In this document: one piece after another, positions 1-12,381 of the stretch | How the letters are laid out: each line of letters begins with the position of its first letter | Position numbering within the stretch: the stretch's first letter is position 1 | From: Tridacna crocea | Taxonomy: Eukaryota > Mollusca > Bivalvia > Cardiida > Cardiidae | Length of the DNA: 64,000 bases | Direction: 5' to 3' | Assembly: GCA_943736015.1 (NCBI GenBank) | Contig: OX031059.1 | Coordinates: 42,109,159-42,173,158, forward strand | The notes under the pieces: model-generated | Seen by the model: only the letters and a program-made list of their open reading frames with translations | Database searches by the model: none | Told to the model about the DNA's origin: nothing | Translations under genes and position numbers: made by a program

Positions 1-790
1 AAATACAGTGAAATCGGCGTTATACACTACGCAAATACTTAGAGATATGCATTTTTTTTTGTCTAACAATTATTTCTCCTCGATTATTGATAATGCCAAT
101 TGATCGAAACCAGTGGTCGATATGGAGAAGTGCATACCTTTCTGATTAGATCACAGTTGGTATCTTGTTATAGACCAGCCTCTCTTTTGTATGTGGCGCT
201 TCCAATTATGATAAAATATCAATTGTTTGATATAAAATGTCTGAGATGCAATGGCAGATGGTAAGTATCATTGGAACAAACCTTATCTCTCCCTGTGCAC
301 AACTACGTTTTATATCACTCTTACTGCTAACAAGCCGAACCGAGACAAGCCAAACAAAAGCTGCGAATACGGATAGCCCTGGCACTTTCAACAGAAAGTA
401 CAGACAGGGACATTCTTCATTTATATAGAACTGCTTAGACCTTTTTGGGCTTTTTTATCGTCGCCACCGATTGGACATTAGGAGCGACTATCGAAAAAGG
501 CTAGTATCTTAAATGATTTTGAGACAGGGTTAACAATACAATTCAATCTGATTTAAACTAGTTTTTTTAATGTGCTGGAGTACTGCGCCGTCACAAAGCC
601 CTCGATGTTAAGTCTCAATTGAAAAGCATTAAGTGATTTTAGTCGGCCAGCCGAGGGGAAGTCTACTGTCGTATCAAATGATACATTTTAAAAAGTACAT
701 CAACACTTTGACTAGCATTTATTAAAGAGAGGTAATCGTGCTCACCATAAACCATTATGGTAGTGGACCCGTAATAGAAAACAGCTATTT
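1..790. other. No recognisable feature
   Basis: AT-rich single-copy-looking sequence. The short open frames overlap on both strands without coding signatures. Confidence 0.6.
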
Positions 791-801
791 CCGCTACAAT
801 T

Positions 802-1057
802 GCCCGCCCGGGTGGCTCAGTCGGACTCATGACCTGGTGGTTGTGAGTTCGATACCCGGTTGAGGCAAACTTTCTTTCCGGCGTATTTTCGCCTCTCACC
901 TCTGCTGAAGCATGTGAGAAAAGTAGTCGGTGGCTTTGGAAAGAAAGTAGTGTAAGTACCGGTGTGAGAAAGCCAGGAAACACATGTGCGTCACCGACCG
1001 CCATGATATGACCTTAGCTGTTAAAGTGGCGTTAAACCCCAATACAACCGACCAAAG
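802..1057 (+). mobile_element. tRNA-derived SINE with intact target duplication
   Basis: A tRNA-like head has A box TGGCTCAGTCGG (813-824) and B box AGTTCGATACC (846-856), followed by a non-tRNA body and a tail AGTGGCGTTAAACCCCAATA. The 11-bp flank CCGCTACAATT is repeated exactly at 791-801 and 1058-1068, a clear retroposition target duplication. The copy looks full-length (256 bp). Confidence 0.88.
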
Positions 1058-1680
1058 CCGCTACAATTTTAGCCTATAAAATTTGCTATGACTAGAAATT
1101 AGTATTATTCTACTTCGTTCACCGCGCCACTTTTTCTTTTTGTCCTTTTTAAAATTATTATTTATAAATCTCAAACCACCATATTCTCATTACAAAGGGA
1201 GATAATAATTACCTCCATTTCCTGAAAACTAAAAAGAAGTTTCAACAAATAACTTCAAGATAGACATCAAAGGAATTTCTGGTCGGTTAAAATTTGCAAA
1301 AATATTATATCTGTATAAATCCGTACTTATTAACTATCAAGAAATTTTATACCATACTACACTAGAAGTATTATGGGTCTAGCCAGTCCAGCATCCCTCG
1401 AAGAGAATTCTATAAAAAATACGAAAGACAAGCTTTTGCCAGTAACATGGAGATTCAGCCAATCAGTTGGCTTTCCTATGAGTTTAGATTATGAACAGCG
1501 AAAGACACGGCTGATGAAGACAATCTCAGGGAGGTTATGGGTTCATGACCCGTTCGTATCGTGTCAAGATCATGTGCGATGAACAAATCCATCCTGTACG
1601 GAGGACAGAACCTTCTTTAGGGAGTGTCTTCTTAAATCTGACGTTTGAACGTCCTGCATTTCTCAAATTATGAGCAATAC

Positions 1681-1909
1681 TTAACCCATTACCACACAAC
1701 AAAATTTTTAGACTGGTTCAAATTGAAAGCATTTGCAGACGACAAAATAAATATGACTAAAAAATTGAAATTTGTTCTGGGAAGGGTAGAAAACACTGTG
1801 GGAAAAGGAGAAAATGCTGGTTACCAGCATTTTCTCCTTTCCCACAGTGTTTTCAAAAGGCTTCTTTCCCAGGGGCGTCAAAAGTAGGGATTGTGTGGTA
1901 ATGGGTTAA
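1681..1909 (+). mobile_element. Family A hairpin MITE, reference copy
   Basis: Perfect inverted ends of 19 bp, TTAACCCATTACCACACAA, including the TTAA. Inside, in order: a TTTAGACTGGTTCAAATTGAA stretch, GCATTTGCAGACGACAAAAT, then a 64-bp hairpin with arms AAACACTGTGGGAAAAGGAG and GAAAATGCTGG around GGTTACC. The right half carries GGCTTCTTTCCCAGGGGCGT. TTAA plus CCC-type ends are the hallmark of piggyBac-like elements. It has no coding capacity. The plus orientation is the one with GACGACAAA at the left; this copy defines the family for the entries below. Confidence 0.85.
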
Positions 1910-1956
1910 TCTATTATATATGAGACAATCCTGTGTTTTACGAAAACAGTGTGGTT

Positions 1957-1999
1957 GAAACAAGCTGTAGTTACGAGGTTTTTGAGGTAAACCGACGAA
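1957..1999 (+). mobile_element. Family B palindrome, right half
   Basis: ACAAGCTGTAGTTACGAGGT through TAAACCGACGA, one arm only. Confidence 0.6.
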
Positions 2000-2027
2000 A
2001 TGCTGGTAACTCTCTACCATGCACCAA

Positions 2028-2191
2028 AATAACAAACTGATTCCCAGTGAAAGTATTTGCAGAGGACGAATAAGGCTAAAATGGCAGGATGTGTCATCAA
2101 AATAGTGGGAAAACGTTGTGGTAAAAGGAGAAAATGCTGGTCACCAGCATAGTTTCAAGAAGGGTCGGTGAAATTCGGGATGAGTGGTTAA
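2028..2191 (+). mobile_element. Family A, decayed
   Basis: Keeps GTATTTGCAGAGGACGAA, one hairpin half (AAAAGGAGAAAATGCTGG) and a TTAA right end; the second hairpin arm is mostly lost. It abuts a half copy of family B. Confidence 0.6.
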
Positions 2192-3540
2192 TAATCGAAC
2201 GTTTTGTTCGAAAGTTTTGCCTTGCAATTTCCTACGGTATCGTGCCATACAAAATTCGGTAGCATCTTTTTTCTGACGTGAAGCTTGATTGTTTATATCT
2301 GTTCCCATAGAGACCTAATGGATAATATGAGAAATTTCATTAAATCATTGGATGGTGTAATATCGATATTATGTTTGGGTGATATTTGAACCATAAATGG
2401 AGTGATTTGATATTAAGCACAAATTGGTACGTGGATAACTATTAGCCACGTCATCTGCATCATTTACGGCAAGTAACCTGTTGGCAAGCCAAAATTTCAG
2501 ACTACGGAATCTTTATGTCGTTAACCCGTTTCTCTAAGATTTCGTGTTTGACAACAGTTATCATCCAAAATGCTTTCAGTGTGGACTGGTCGAAAATCTT
2601 TTCGTTTGTAATGAGTTAAACCCTGAAAAACTGCATTTTCACCAGTGTACTTTGTTTCAGATATGTGATGTTAATCATTTTCAAGGAACGGCTGTACTAT
2701 ATTCATAAAGGTAGAAGAGAGCAAAAACCACAGGACCTCGTTTGGCAATTATTACTCATTGTTTAATGTAAACATCATTTTGTTTTATGCAGAAATTTCC
2801 TTATCAAATTCTTTGTACACTACTCTCTCGATTTCAAGTGTCACGATAAGCTTTAGGATAAGGACATGTGTAAAAAAATACAGACAATTCTCGTAGCTTG
2901 CAACAAATTAAGAAGAAAAAAAAATAATAGTTACAAGTATTTCCTTGTACAACGGTCCGAGCAACTGTTCGCTCTTTTTCTTCTGGAACCACAGGCAGCA
3001 GTCCTAGTATATCGTAGTATTATAATGGCCCCACAAATAAATAGGCTTTCAAATAGGTCCACAGCGGCCCGCAGAATAAACATGTCCGTATTTTCTACCA
3101 ATAGAAAATTACTATTCATTCATTTCAGACTTATGCCAAGCAGTATGTCAATTTTAAGTTTACACAGCTACCCCAAAAAGTAAATTGTAAACGCCTTCTT
3201 TGCACTTCTTTAAAAAACAAACATCGACATTTTGAATTATAAACAGGCCCTGATTTTATCAAATGTAGACGTAATGAAAACAAGGCGGGATGACGCCCTA
3301 TGTTTCTATTGTTTTACAACTTGTTTATTACCACACACCAGTGCTTTAAGGCGAAAGAAAATTACTATAGTGACACTGTTACAATTTTCTGACAAGACAA
3401 TACACTTATCAGAAACTTGAAAATGCTCTCTATAATTTGCCAGTCTTGGTAATAAAATCAACTGTTTTCTCAAAATTATTCAGCTGGATGCTAGGATAGT
3501 TAAACAAGTCTTATTTTTTTTTTAACATGTCACAATGTAG
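2192..3540. other. No recognisable feature
   Basis: No family in this list and no convincing exon. The 105-residue frame at 2866 lacks domain signals. Confidence 0.55.
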
Positions 3541-3614
3541 TCGAGCAGATAGCTCATTGTAAGTGTTGCTGAACTACAGTTTTGAAGGTCGCATGTTCCA
3601 ATTCCAGGGCTCGC
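3541..3614 (+). mobile_element. tRNA-like SINE head
   Basis: CAGATAGCTCATTGTAAGTG (A-box-like) and CATGTTCCAATTCCAGG (B-box-like), followed further on by a TTG-rich microsatellite at about 3690-3725. Confidence 0.4.
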
Positions 3615-4483
3615 AATTAAGTGTTTGTTTTTGCACACTTTCCTGTTTAAAACTTGGAGTAAACAATCACATCCTATAGCTGTCACCATTTTGTTGTTGC
3701 TCTTGTTGTTGTTGTTCTTCTTCTTGAAAGTAAAAAAATACGGTTGGTTCACTGTTTTTTATGCAAACAGCCCAGTAAGAGATATCACGTCTATAGGTTA
3801 GGTATCACTCGTGGATTTTTGGATATGACTCTTCAGATGCAACAAAGATAGAAACCAATTGAGGGCGAACTTTGGAGGGAAATGTGTCGATATTTATCGT
3901 ATGAACAGTTGAATGAGTGTACTAAATATATTGCTATTATGTCACATTCAAATAGATCTATTGACCTCGAGAATTTTCACAATTTCGTCAATGAATCCAC
4001 AACAATGTACTTTTCAAATGAAAGGAAATTAAGATATGGTACAGTGCATAGGTCAAGATGTGCTTCTACTTATTGATTATTACTGGTCAGTCAACCAATT
4101 ACTTACATTGTACTCCCAGTATAGTAGATGCCCAAACATGATAGGATAGAAGCGTGCTTGTTACACAAAACTGTCCTTTGGGTCACAAAAGTACACTTGT
4201 TGATACGCATAAAGATTTATCTTTTTGAGCATCAGATAATACTATTACTTATGATGAGGTCAAGACGAAGTGACACTGAGAGTCTTCGTACCCGCTTAAT
4301 TTTTAGAGCTGTTTGATTTATTCGATTTCATTGGTATTTTTCGCTATTATGGCGAAATCGGACCTGGCACCATGTCTTTAGATTCTCACTTTTAAGGTCA
4401 CTGTTGAAACTGCTTTCACAAAATGTATCTTGATTTACAGTTTCAGCTTACTATACGAGTCTTTTACTAATATAGTACCTAGT

Positions 4484-4555
4484 TTAACACTTAGGATGCT
4501 AAGCGTGACTCACTGACCTTTTGCAGACAGTATGGATCAAGATCAGGCTGGTCAG
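4484..4555 (+). mobile_element. Family C, left half
   Basis: TTAACACTTAGGATGCTAAG and CGTGACTCACTGACCTTTTG then GATCAAGATCAGGCTG. Confidence 0.5.
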
Positions 4556-5218
4556 AAGGTGCAGTCAATAAAGAGACATTATTCCATTAAAGAGACATTA
4601 AAGCATAACTTTAAACCGGTTTTAACTTTCAATTTGAAAATTCCATTTTAGTTATTTAGCAGCCGATTTCAAGATTAATATCCCGTGCCCGCATTCACCT
4701 ACTATTATTAGCTTTATTCTTATTCGTATTCCAGATTTTAAAAATAACACAATTTCTGATTGGCTATCGTATGTGATAGAGCCAGTCATAAGTCGCTTTA
4801 CTTCCAAATTTTTATTTTTTTCGAGAAAAATTAAGAATGGTTGGCGCATACGAACCCATATTTATTTTAGCACGCCTGCCGTACCACAGGCGTCAGCACC
4901 AACGCATGCAGTATACTACGTTAACGGTCTGCTTTGGTGATGGTATGAGTTCTTTTTTAAAGTTCGGATCGATCAACAGAAAAGAAACCAACTTTTCTTT
5001 AAATTTTCATCCGTTTTCACTTTTTCGAAATCAGACAAATCTATAAATTGTTCTATTTTGAAATCTTGCACGACGCAGAAAGTCGTCTGCAGGAGGTAGA
5101 AAGTTAGAAATGTTCACGATCAATAATCGATCTTTTAAATCGATCTACAAGCGAGTTTAGTGAAAAGCCCACATTGAATCCCTATCCAATAAATTAATAG
5201 ATTAGACTCTTCTTCAGA

Positions 5219-5440
5219 CAGGACACTTTTTAGACTTGTTCAATTTGAAAGCGTTTACAGATGCAGAAACCCAATCCGGTTCAAACAGTTTGTTTTTTTC
5301 TTTGTACGGTTAGAAAACATGGTTGTACAAAGGTTTAGGAAACATTTAGGAAAAAGGACAAAAATGTTGGTTTTTACTAGCATTTTCTCCTTTTCTCAAC
5401 GATGTTATCAAATATTTTCTTTCTAACGGTCGTTTGAAAG
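5219..5440 (+). mobile_element. Family A, decayed
   Basis: Recognisable ACTTTTTAGACTTGTTCAAT, GCGTTTACAGA and an imperfect hairpin around TTGGTTTTTACTAGCATTTT. Confidence 0.5.
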
Positions 5441-5550
5441 CTCAAGTTGTATCGATTGTAAATTTATTTATTGCGAACACCTTGTATTCATTTGGGCGAT
5501 GCCGCCAGACGTCAGGATTGTCGGTAATAATTATGGGATAAAACGCGTCA

Positions 5551-5754
5551 CCTGAACTCTTACAAAATTGAATTCATTTGCAGACGACAATTTAGATGTT
5601 GCTCACGTGGTCATTTCTCTCTTTGATTGGGTAGAAAACATTGTGGGAAAAGGAGAAAATGCGCGTAACTAGTACTTTCTGCTTCTCCCCAATGTCCTCA
5701 AGAGGCTTCTTTCACAGAGCCGTTAAATTCGGAATTGTGCACTGTGGGGTTAAT
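5551..5754 (+). mobile_element. Family A, decayed
   Basis: TTCATTTGCAGACGACAA, AAACATTGTGGGAAAAGGAG and a diverged right hairpin arm; ends GGGGTTAA. Confidence 0.6.
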
Positions 5755-5994
5755 TCGTAATGCAAGACTTCTTTCCCCGTTGACTGTTGGGAGCCTTGGT
5801 TGGCCTTGAGTAAAATCTTTGTCCGAGGACAACATGTAACAGTGGTCAAAGTTGAAACTATTTTCAGACGATAAATACTTTAACTAAAGGATGGCACTTG
5901 CTTTTGATGGGGCTATGAAACACGTGCAGCCTGATCTTTGGTCTACATTGTCTGCTAAATTGTGAAAAAGACAGGCAAAACATATTTTATATAA

Positions 5995-6186
5995 CCCCTT
6001 TCCCAAACGACAAATTTTAATAGACTCTTCGAAACTGAAAGAGTTTGCAGACGAAATTCCAAATTTGATAAAAATGGCAGAAAATTCTCGAAATGGGTAG
6101 AAAACACTGTGGGAAAAGGAGAAATTGCTTGTTGTGTTGTGAAGGGTTGAAACTGAATTTTCCAAATTCTTGAATGCAAGGGTTAA
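5995..6186 (+). mobile_element. Family A, hairpin deleted
   Basis: CCCTTTCCCAAACGACAAAT, GTTTGCAGACGAAAT and AAACACTGTGGGAAAAGGAG are present, but the right hairpin arm is missing; it ends GGGTTAA. Confidence 0.55.
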
Positions 6187-6351
6187 GAGTAAGTTTATAT
6201 CAAAATAGACTTTACCTTTATTTACATTACGTCGACCAGGTGTGTATGTGGTCTGAAGACTGATCTATGTACACATATACACTCCCATATAAATATGCCA
6301 GCGTAATGTCACACTCTGTCAAACTTGGGGGGGGGCGGGGGTGTTTATGCA

Positions 6352-6836
6352 GGGCCGTAGGAACAGGGGGGTGGGGGGGCCCGGGCCCCCAATAATTTGA
6401 TCACCAATACAATGACTGTGTCAGTGGTTTAGCCGAATATCGCTAGAAACTCGTTTTATATAATGAGGATGAGATAATATTTCAGAGTAGCTTACTGGAA
6501 GAAAATTTCAAACAAATTAAAATAGTTCTAGACAAATAGCGGCGAGCCACGGAATTTTTCATCTACTTTTGTTATCTAACGGACACCAAACAATATCTGA
6601 CGTCACATTTCATTCAGTGCGATTTTTTGCTTTATTTTTTTCTCCAAAACTCATAATTCACCACATTGTTGAACCAATTTCCTTCTATTTCGGTCCCTAC
6701 TCCATAGTATTAGTAATTGGATTGTTTCTCACTGCATAGCCAAATGCAATATATGTCAAATCGGGACGACAAGCCGATTCTGAAAATTTTGCTCCCCCCC
6801 CCCCCTCCCCAATCCAAAATTGCTTCCTACGGACCT
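6352..6836. mobile_element. Possible element with CCGTAGGAA inverted ends and G/C runs
   Basis: GGCCGTAGGAACAGGGGGG at the left and, inverted, CCCCCC...CTTCCTACGGACC at the right, each with a homopolymer G or C run. The 400-bp interior is AT-rich and non-coding. Confidence 0.35.
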
Positions 6837-7068
6837 GTTATGTATCTGCAAAAAGTTTGGACTCGGCACAGCCTGCGCATTATGCGAACGCTGGCCTATA
6901 TTAAAACATTTTGCTGTTGGTAAATGTTCTTCATGTAAAGGACTATTTTATCTTATTTTCCAGTCGGTTGATCTAAATGGACATGCATTGCGATGACTTG
7001 CCAAGTATAATGCATAAGATGCTCTTACCAGCTTTTACAAATTGCCGCTTATACAGTTGGCCTGCAAC

Positions 7069-7306
7069 ACTTGACAAGGGGCATTCGCACGTTTGAGTAA
7101 AGTGTCGAACCAGATCGGCCTGCACTAGGCTGGGACAATACTTTCCGGTTGTTAGTGATTTTTAGTTTCACGCAAGGTTATTACGGGACAAAATCTGTTG
7201 TTGACGTAAAGTGCCGTTTCGGATCAGCCAGCGCGGACTGGGCTGGCTGATCCGCGACGACACTTTACGCAAATGTCCGAATGCTCGTTTTCCTATGTTG
7301 CGGGAC
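7069..7306. mobile_element. Family D double-hairpin element
   Basis: Ends CCTGCAACACTTGACAAGGG and CTCGTTTTCCTATGTTGCGGG are inverted. The first hairpin is eroded; the second (AGTGCCGTTTCGGATCAGCC to GGCTGATCCGCGACGACACT) is intact. Confidence 0.65.
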
Positions 7307-7529
7307 AGTTATATGTGTAACATCTTTTAAAGATAAGTTGTGCAAATAACGCTTATACAGTTTACTCCTTTATCACTCTCGACGATGTGTATGAGTTTTT
7401 ATCAAAAATGCACGACATGAAGTCGGGCGGTGACTTGATATTTCCCAAGATGTTTTGCACTTACCATGCTGATAAAATTAGCGACAACTGAAGTCATTTG
7501 ACACTTAATTCAAAATCGTCAGAACAGCT

Positions 7530-7883
7530 GAATTACATGTGTATGACGAGCCTTGTGTTTTCTGGGCCACAAAATGTCAGTCCAAATTCAAAGCAGTTGG
7601 TGTTGGCAAATTAAGAGCGGTTCAGATGATGAAATTTGTGTCTTAGACGGGTAAAAACACCCGTGGGATAAGGAGAAAATGCTCATTACTAGCTGTTTTC
7701 AAAGTTGAATTACATGTGTATGACGAGCCTTGTGTTTTCTGGGCCACAAAATGTCAGTCCAAATTCAAAGCAGTTGGTGTTGGCAAATTAAGAGCGGTTC
7801 AGATGATGAAATTTGTGTCATAGAAGGGTAAAAACACCCGTGGGATAAAGAGAAAATGCTGATTACTAGTTAGCTATTTTCAA
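7530..7883 (+). repeat. 177-bp tandem duplication containing a family A fragment
   Basis: 7530-7706 and 7707-7883 are near-identical direct copies starting GAATTACATGTGTATGACG and containing GGTAAAAACACCCGTGGGAT and GAGAAAATGCT from a decayed family A hairpin. The small number of differences implies a recent tandem event. Confidence 0.85.
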
Positions 7884-8461
7884 AGCAGCTTTCCACAGTC
7901 TTAGAAACTGGAGACTGTGTCGTAGAGGATTGAATATTATTCTATAACATCAAAAAACCTGTCTGTAGCCCAATGATTTTCTAAAGACGGTAAATACATT
8001 GAGGTGTACCTCTATTAAGGGATCACCTATCTTAGCCGATCACATTTTGAATAACGTTTGCTTGCTTTATTAACACAATTTGGACTGTAGTCATCCTTTG
8101 AAGAAAAGTGAAATTACTATATCCAAGTGAAAAGCGTAAGAAACAAAGCGTTGATTTATTTTTTAAATAATTCTTATCCAAAATTGAGTGCATTGACGCA
8201 ATAAAACGAGTTAGGTACTTATTAAATACGTATACATAATTATATACTTAAACAGTTACTTTACAGAACAATAGATATAAGTGCAAGAGGAATACATCCT
8301 TCTGTGCTAGTCTATTCTGTTTTGTACTACTCCTCGTTCGCTGTCCGTCCGTCCGCCCGTTCGCCCGTCCGTCTGTTTGTCTGAGTATTATTGAAACACT
8401 TTTCACAGGTGAAACGGGGAATGAGTCCGATGACATTGACTTTAATCAATCATTGGATAGA

Positions 8462-8526
8462 ATTGGGCCGAGCTTTGGATCGAACTAGCTACCTGTAGGT
8501 CCATATGAGCTATTGTGCTTGGCTGT
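8462..8526 (-). mobile_element. tRNA-like SINE head
   Basis: On the minus strand: CAATAGCTCATATGGACC (A-box-like) and TAGTTCGATCCAAAGC (B-box-like), 30-35 bp apart. Confidence 0.45.
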
Positions 8527-8631
8527 CTGTGCAAAGGACAGAAGGGGTATCACGCAGATCAGTTTATCTGGAAAGACGGCGGACGTAAATAAAACGTGCA
8601 TGAATATTGCATCATCATTGACGCCCCCTCA

Positions 8632-8858
8632 TTAACTTTTTACCAAATGATAAAATTCGGACTCGTACAGAAATCGAAAGCAATTGCTGACGGCGGAAAA
8701 AAAAGCCCTAGCTCTAGTGGTTGTATTTATCTTTGAAAGAAACATAGTGGGAAAAGGAGAAAATGCTGGTTTCCAGCATTTTCTCCTTTTCCCGCAATGT
8801 TTTCAAATGCACCCCTCTTAAAATCGTCAAAATAAAGGATTATGTGGTAAAAGGCTAA
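8632..8858 (+). mobile_element. Family A element
   Basis: TTAACTTTTTACCAAATGA left end, intact hairpin centred on CTGGTTTCCAGC, right end TTATGTGGTAAAAGGCTAA. Confidence 0.75.
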
Positions 8859-9454
8859 AACCATCCCAAATTTGTATTACTTCTATACCATCTGCCATAA
8901 AACTGTTTTCGTGTCGTTCTAACTTTATGGATGGATCCAAAAATTAGTTCCAAGGAAATATGTTTGTTCTTTTTGTCAAAGAATAATACATAGATTGTTC
9001 AAGGCCATCGATCTAAATATGTTTTGTTTTCTTTTTTTCTTTTTATTGCTTTCCGTCGGGATGTGCATTAACTTTTCCGGCGCCGAAATGATAAATCGAC
9101 CTCCATAGACCCCTGAAACACAGTCCCCTGAAACTCAGAAATGTTGAAATTGCTACCTTACAGACTTGAATAAGTAACCAATTTTTCAATTTCAATGTCA
9201 AAATACTTTATTTGGCTCAAATCTTCAGATTAAAAGATATACGAGCAATTAACAATTTATAATATTTCATTGTGACACCAAGACGCTTCTTTTCGACAGT
9301 GGGGGAAGTTTGAATGTGCAGATAGAATAAAGTTCTTCTAAGAGATATTAATTTTTAAAACATTTTAAATCTTTGATCATCATCCCATATTACATAGGGT
9401 GGACTAAAGATGCAAAATACTCTTGAGAAAGTCCCTCGTTATATGGCCGATAAA

Positions 9455-9690
9455 TTAAATTGACTGATTGGGTTTCACATCGCTTTCAACATTATTTCAG
9501 TTATATCACGGCGACAGCTTGCTTACTCATGTAAGTCCTGGGTTTCAGCAGCACTAGGTTACACCTCTGAGGTGGCTTGCTAAAGGACAGCGAAGGCCTA
9601 AGGTCAACCTGCATGTTCTTTTTAGTCTGATCTCGATCCATGCCGTTCGTGAAAGCGCCTATTCTCTCATATGCCACTGAATGCAGTAAT
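9455..9690 (-). mobile_element. SINE-like repeat of the AATCAATCA-tail type, diverged
   Basis: Read on plus, GCTTTCAACATTATTTCAGT and ATATCACGGCGACAGCTTG match the repeats at 15889 and 16957. Confidence 0.45.
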
Positions 9691-9714
9691 GAAATTCACT
9701 GTGAGACAAGAAGA

Positions 9715-9810
9715 TGCTTGATACCAGCATTTTCTCCTTTTCCCATGATATTTTCAAAAATTTTCTCCGTTAGCGTCGTCACAACTCGCGATTATGTCGA
9801 TAGGGAGTAA
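9715..9810 (+). mobile_element. Family A, right half only
   Basis: Starts at the hairpin centre (GATACCAGCATTTTCTCCTT) and keeps CGATTATGTCGATAGGGAGTAA. Confidence 0.5.
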
Positions 9811-10018
9811 GTGAAATTCTGCTTGCATTAAACAGAGGTCACTTGAGGTGGCTTTGAAAATGAAAAATGGCAAAACAATTTGATCCGCTAAATGTTAAAT
9901 TTGGCCACTGTTCAACCTTTTATTGATTGATTCTGTCACGTGGTTTGAGTCACCACCTCTTGCAGATTTTCTTTTTGCCTTCTCAAGGAAAGTTTCTCAC
10001 TCTTCAAAACATTATGCC

Positions 10019-10233
10019 AGCCCTTTACCAAACAATTCCTGGTTCTTACGACACTGAGAAAGAAGCCTTTTGAAAACATTGTGGGAAATGGAGAAAATGC
10101 TGGTCACCAGCATTTTCTCCTTTTCCAACAATGCTTTTTACCCTGCTGAACACAAATTTAATTTTTGAGTTATGTTCATTTTGTCGTATGCAAGTGCTCT
10201 CAATTTGGATTTAACTAAAATTTGGTAAAGTTT
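10019..10233 (-). mobile_element. Family A element
   Basis: CCCTTTACCAAACAATTCC left end, hairpin around GGTCACC, then TTTTGTCGTATGCAAGTGCT in reverse orientation. Confidence 0.75.
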
Positions 10234-11247
10234 CAAAAGAAAAGTCGTTTGTAGTAAGCAATTTCTCCTCACACCACAATTTTATCGATTTGTAGTCATG
10301 CGTTTAACTTGAATTAATGTTGATTGAAGGACGAGTTTTGCCATAGATGTTTGTTCTTTTTCAGCGTTTGCTTAATCGGATTCATGATTTAACTAGGATA
10401 ACATTCATACCTAAATGTGCATACATTGTGGCAGAGGGAGAGAAAAATTTCCTCTTTTTTTCTCCGAATTTTTGCAAAAGTGAAAATGAAAGATACAAAG
10501 TGAAAAGGTGGTTTAAGGTAATCTAATACCCTATGAAATGCTGTATAGTAAGAAAACCACTGACGCTAGCAAAGTGGACGGTTTGGTCGCGAAATTTAAC
10601 TACAGAGCTAAAACGCGTCTTTTTTTTTTCCTCATAGATGACAATGACAAAAGTAAGAGCCTACTTTGATGATGATAAAACACCATTTGTTACGTAAAAC
10701 CTCGTTTCTTGTGCATCTGCGGTAACCCTTGGGTGTAATTAAAGAGGAAACTTTTTGACTTGAAAGCCGCTTGTACTCTCAAACCGGAAATGACGTTTAT
10801 TTTCCCATGATTCTTTTCTTCGACATCCGTAAATGGAAGCTGTTCTAAAGATAACGAATTTATGAGTGGGTTATTTGTCCCGATAGGGGCATATACATCG
10901 TCGAGTATGACAAATTTATTTCTTTGCCATTCCTAAGAGTTTAAAAACTATTTTCGTTTACCCAAACATGCAAGTATTCGTTTGATTTAGGACTTGGGTT
11001 GTTTTGATTGTTAGGCGCCGTATCTTGGTTACTTGGCAACCTAAGTAGTTGTTTGATAGTTGTCTGGACTCTTGCGAAGAACGGTAAACACCGATTTATC
11101 TTTTTTAAAGAACCTGATAATTCTTCGCTTTAGGCTCGAATCACTTTACAAATTAGAGAAATGGATGCAAATGCAGCGGAATCCGCTTCCACACATCAAT
11201 TCAAAATGGCATGCATGAGTCATACAGTGTGGAAAGGTCGTTTGGTG
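10234..11247. other. No recognisable feature
   Basis: Single-copy-looking intergenic sequence without long frames. Confidence 0.5.
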
Positions 11248-11332
11248 TATGTTCGAAAAGTGTAGAGTCAGCTCGAGTCAGACTGCGCAGTCCAATCTGC
11301 ACAGGCTGACATGAGTCGAACCTTTTCGCTTT
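11248..11332. mobile_element. Family E hairpin
   Basis: TTCGAAAAGTGTAGAGTCAG and CAGGCTGACATGAGTCGAAC arms around GACTGCGCAG. Confidence 0.5.
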
Positions 11333-11751
11333 TTATTAATGTTCTGCGTCTCAAAGGACCATTCTACTTCATGACTCAGTTGTTAGACAAAATTGATTTT
11401 ATGGATTCTGGTTATGTCAGATTCTTCTTGGTGTAAAAAAAAACCAAGCCAATGAATCAAGACAGCTTTTACTTCAGTGCTGTTCGTTTGAATTTATTTT
11501 CGAACTGATTAGTTGCTGAAATAGGTTTGCTTTAACCTTTTTCGAACCGATCCCGTATTTTTGGATCTGTACGGAGAAAACTTTTAGACCATAATGTGGC
11601 AAAAAGAGTTAAGAGACAATGAACATGGTATCATACTGCAAAATCTTAGCCTTTGAAACTCCAATCATTTAATAAGCCTTATTGCACTTGTAGTCTACGT
11701 GTGAACGTATTTGATTCAAGCAAATCTAAATTTGTGTCACCCGATACAACA

Positions 11752-11984
11752 CATTTTTTTTACCGCACAATCCCGACTTTTGATGATTCTGAGAAGGAAA
11801 GTCTTTGAAAACATTGTGGGAAAAGGAGAAAATGCTGGTAACCAGCATTTTCTCCTTTTCCCACAATGTTTTCTACCCTTTCCAGATCAAATTTAAATTC
11901 TCATACCACATTTATTTTGTCGTCTGCATAATTATGCTTTCAATTGGGACCAGTCTAAAGTTTTGTCGTTTGGTAAAGAGTTAA
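11752..11984 (-). mobile_element. Family A element
   Basis: Full-length with perfect hairpin arms (CATTGTGGGAAAAGGAG) around GGTAACC; ends GTCGTTTGGTAAAGAGTTAA. Confidence 0.8.
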
Positions 11985-12313
11985 AGAAATATGTGTAACC
12001 ATAGTTTCAGTTGCTCATATTGCTGCTCCTCTTGTTTCTGACTTTTTGTTTTCAAGAAGTTCTCTTGAATAACACTTGCAGGATGTCGAAATGACTTGAT
12101 AGGTCTTAGAATCCACATCCAAATTTCTATTAATTTTTTATTATCTTTTGATGTTTTCTATTTGAAAATATTTCTTGATATATCCCTTACACAATCGACC
12201 TTGATGTTCAGCCTTATCCTGTGAAATAAGTGAAAAGAAATGTGTTTGATCCAATACTGGAAAATCAAAATTTTACTTTTTTAAAGGTAGTTTCTTGGAA
12301 ACAACGTGTCTTC

Positions 12314-12381
12314 ACCGGACAGTGTAAATCAAAGATCAGACTGTACATTTCGTGCAGTCTGATCTTAATTCACACTGTCTG
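12314..12381. mobile_element. Family C hairpin
   Basis: CCGGACAGTGTAAATCAAAG/ATCAGACTGTACATTTCGTG and the reverse-complement arm. Confidence 0.65.

Noticed and set aside
663-1004. 113-residue minus-strand frame
   Set aside because: It overlaps the SINE at 802-1057 and has no protein-like features.
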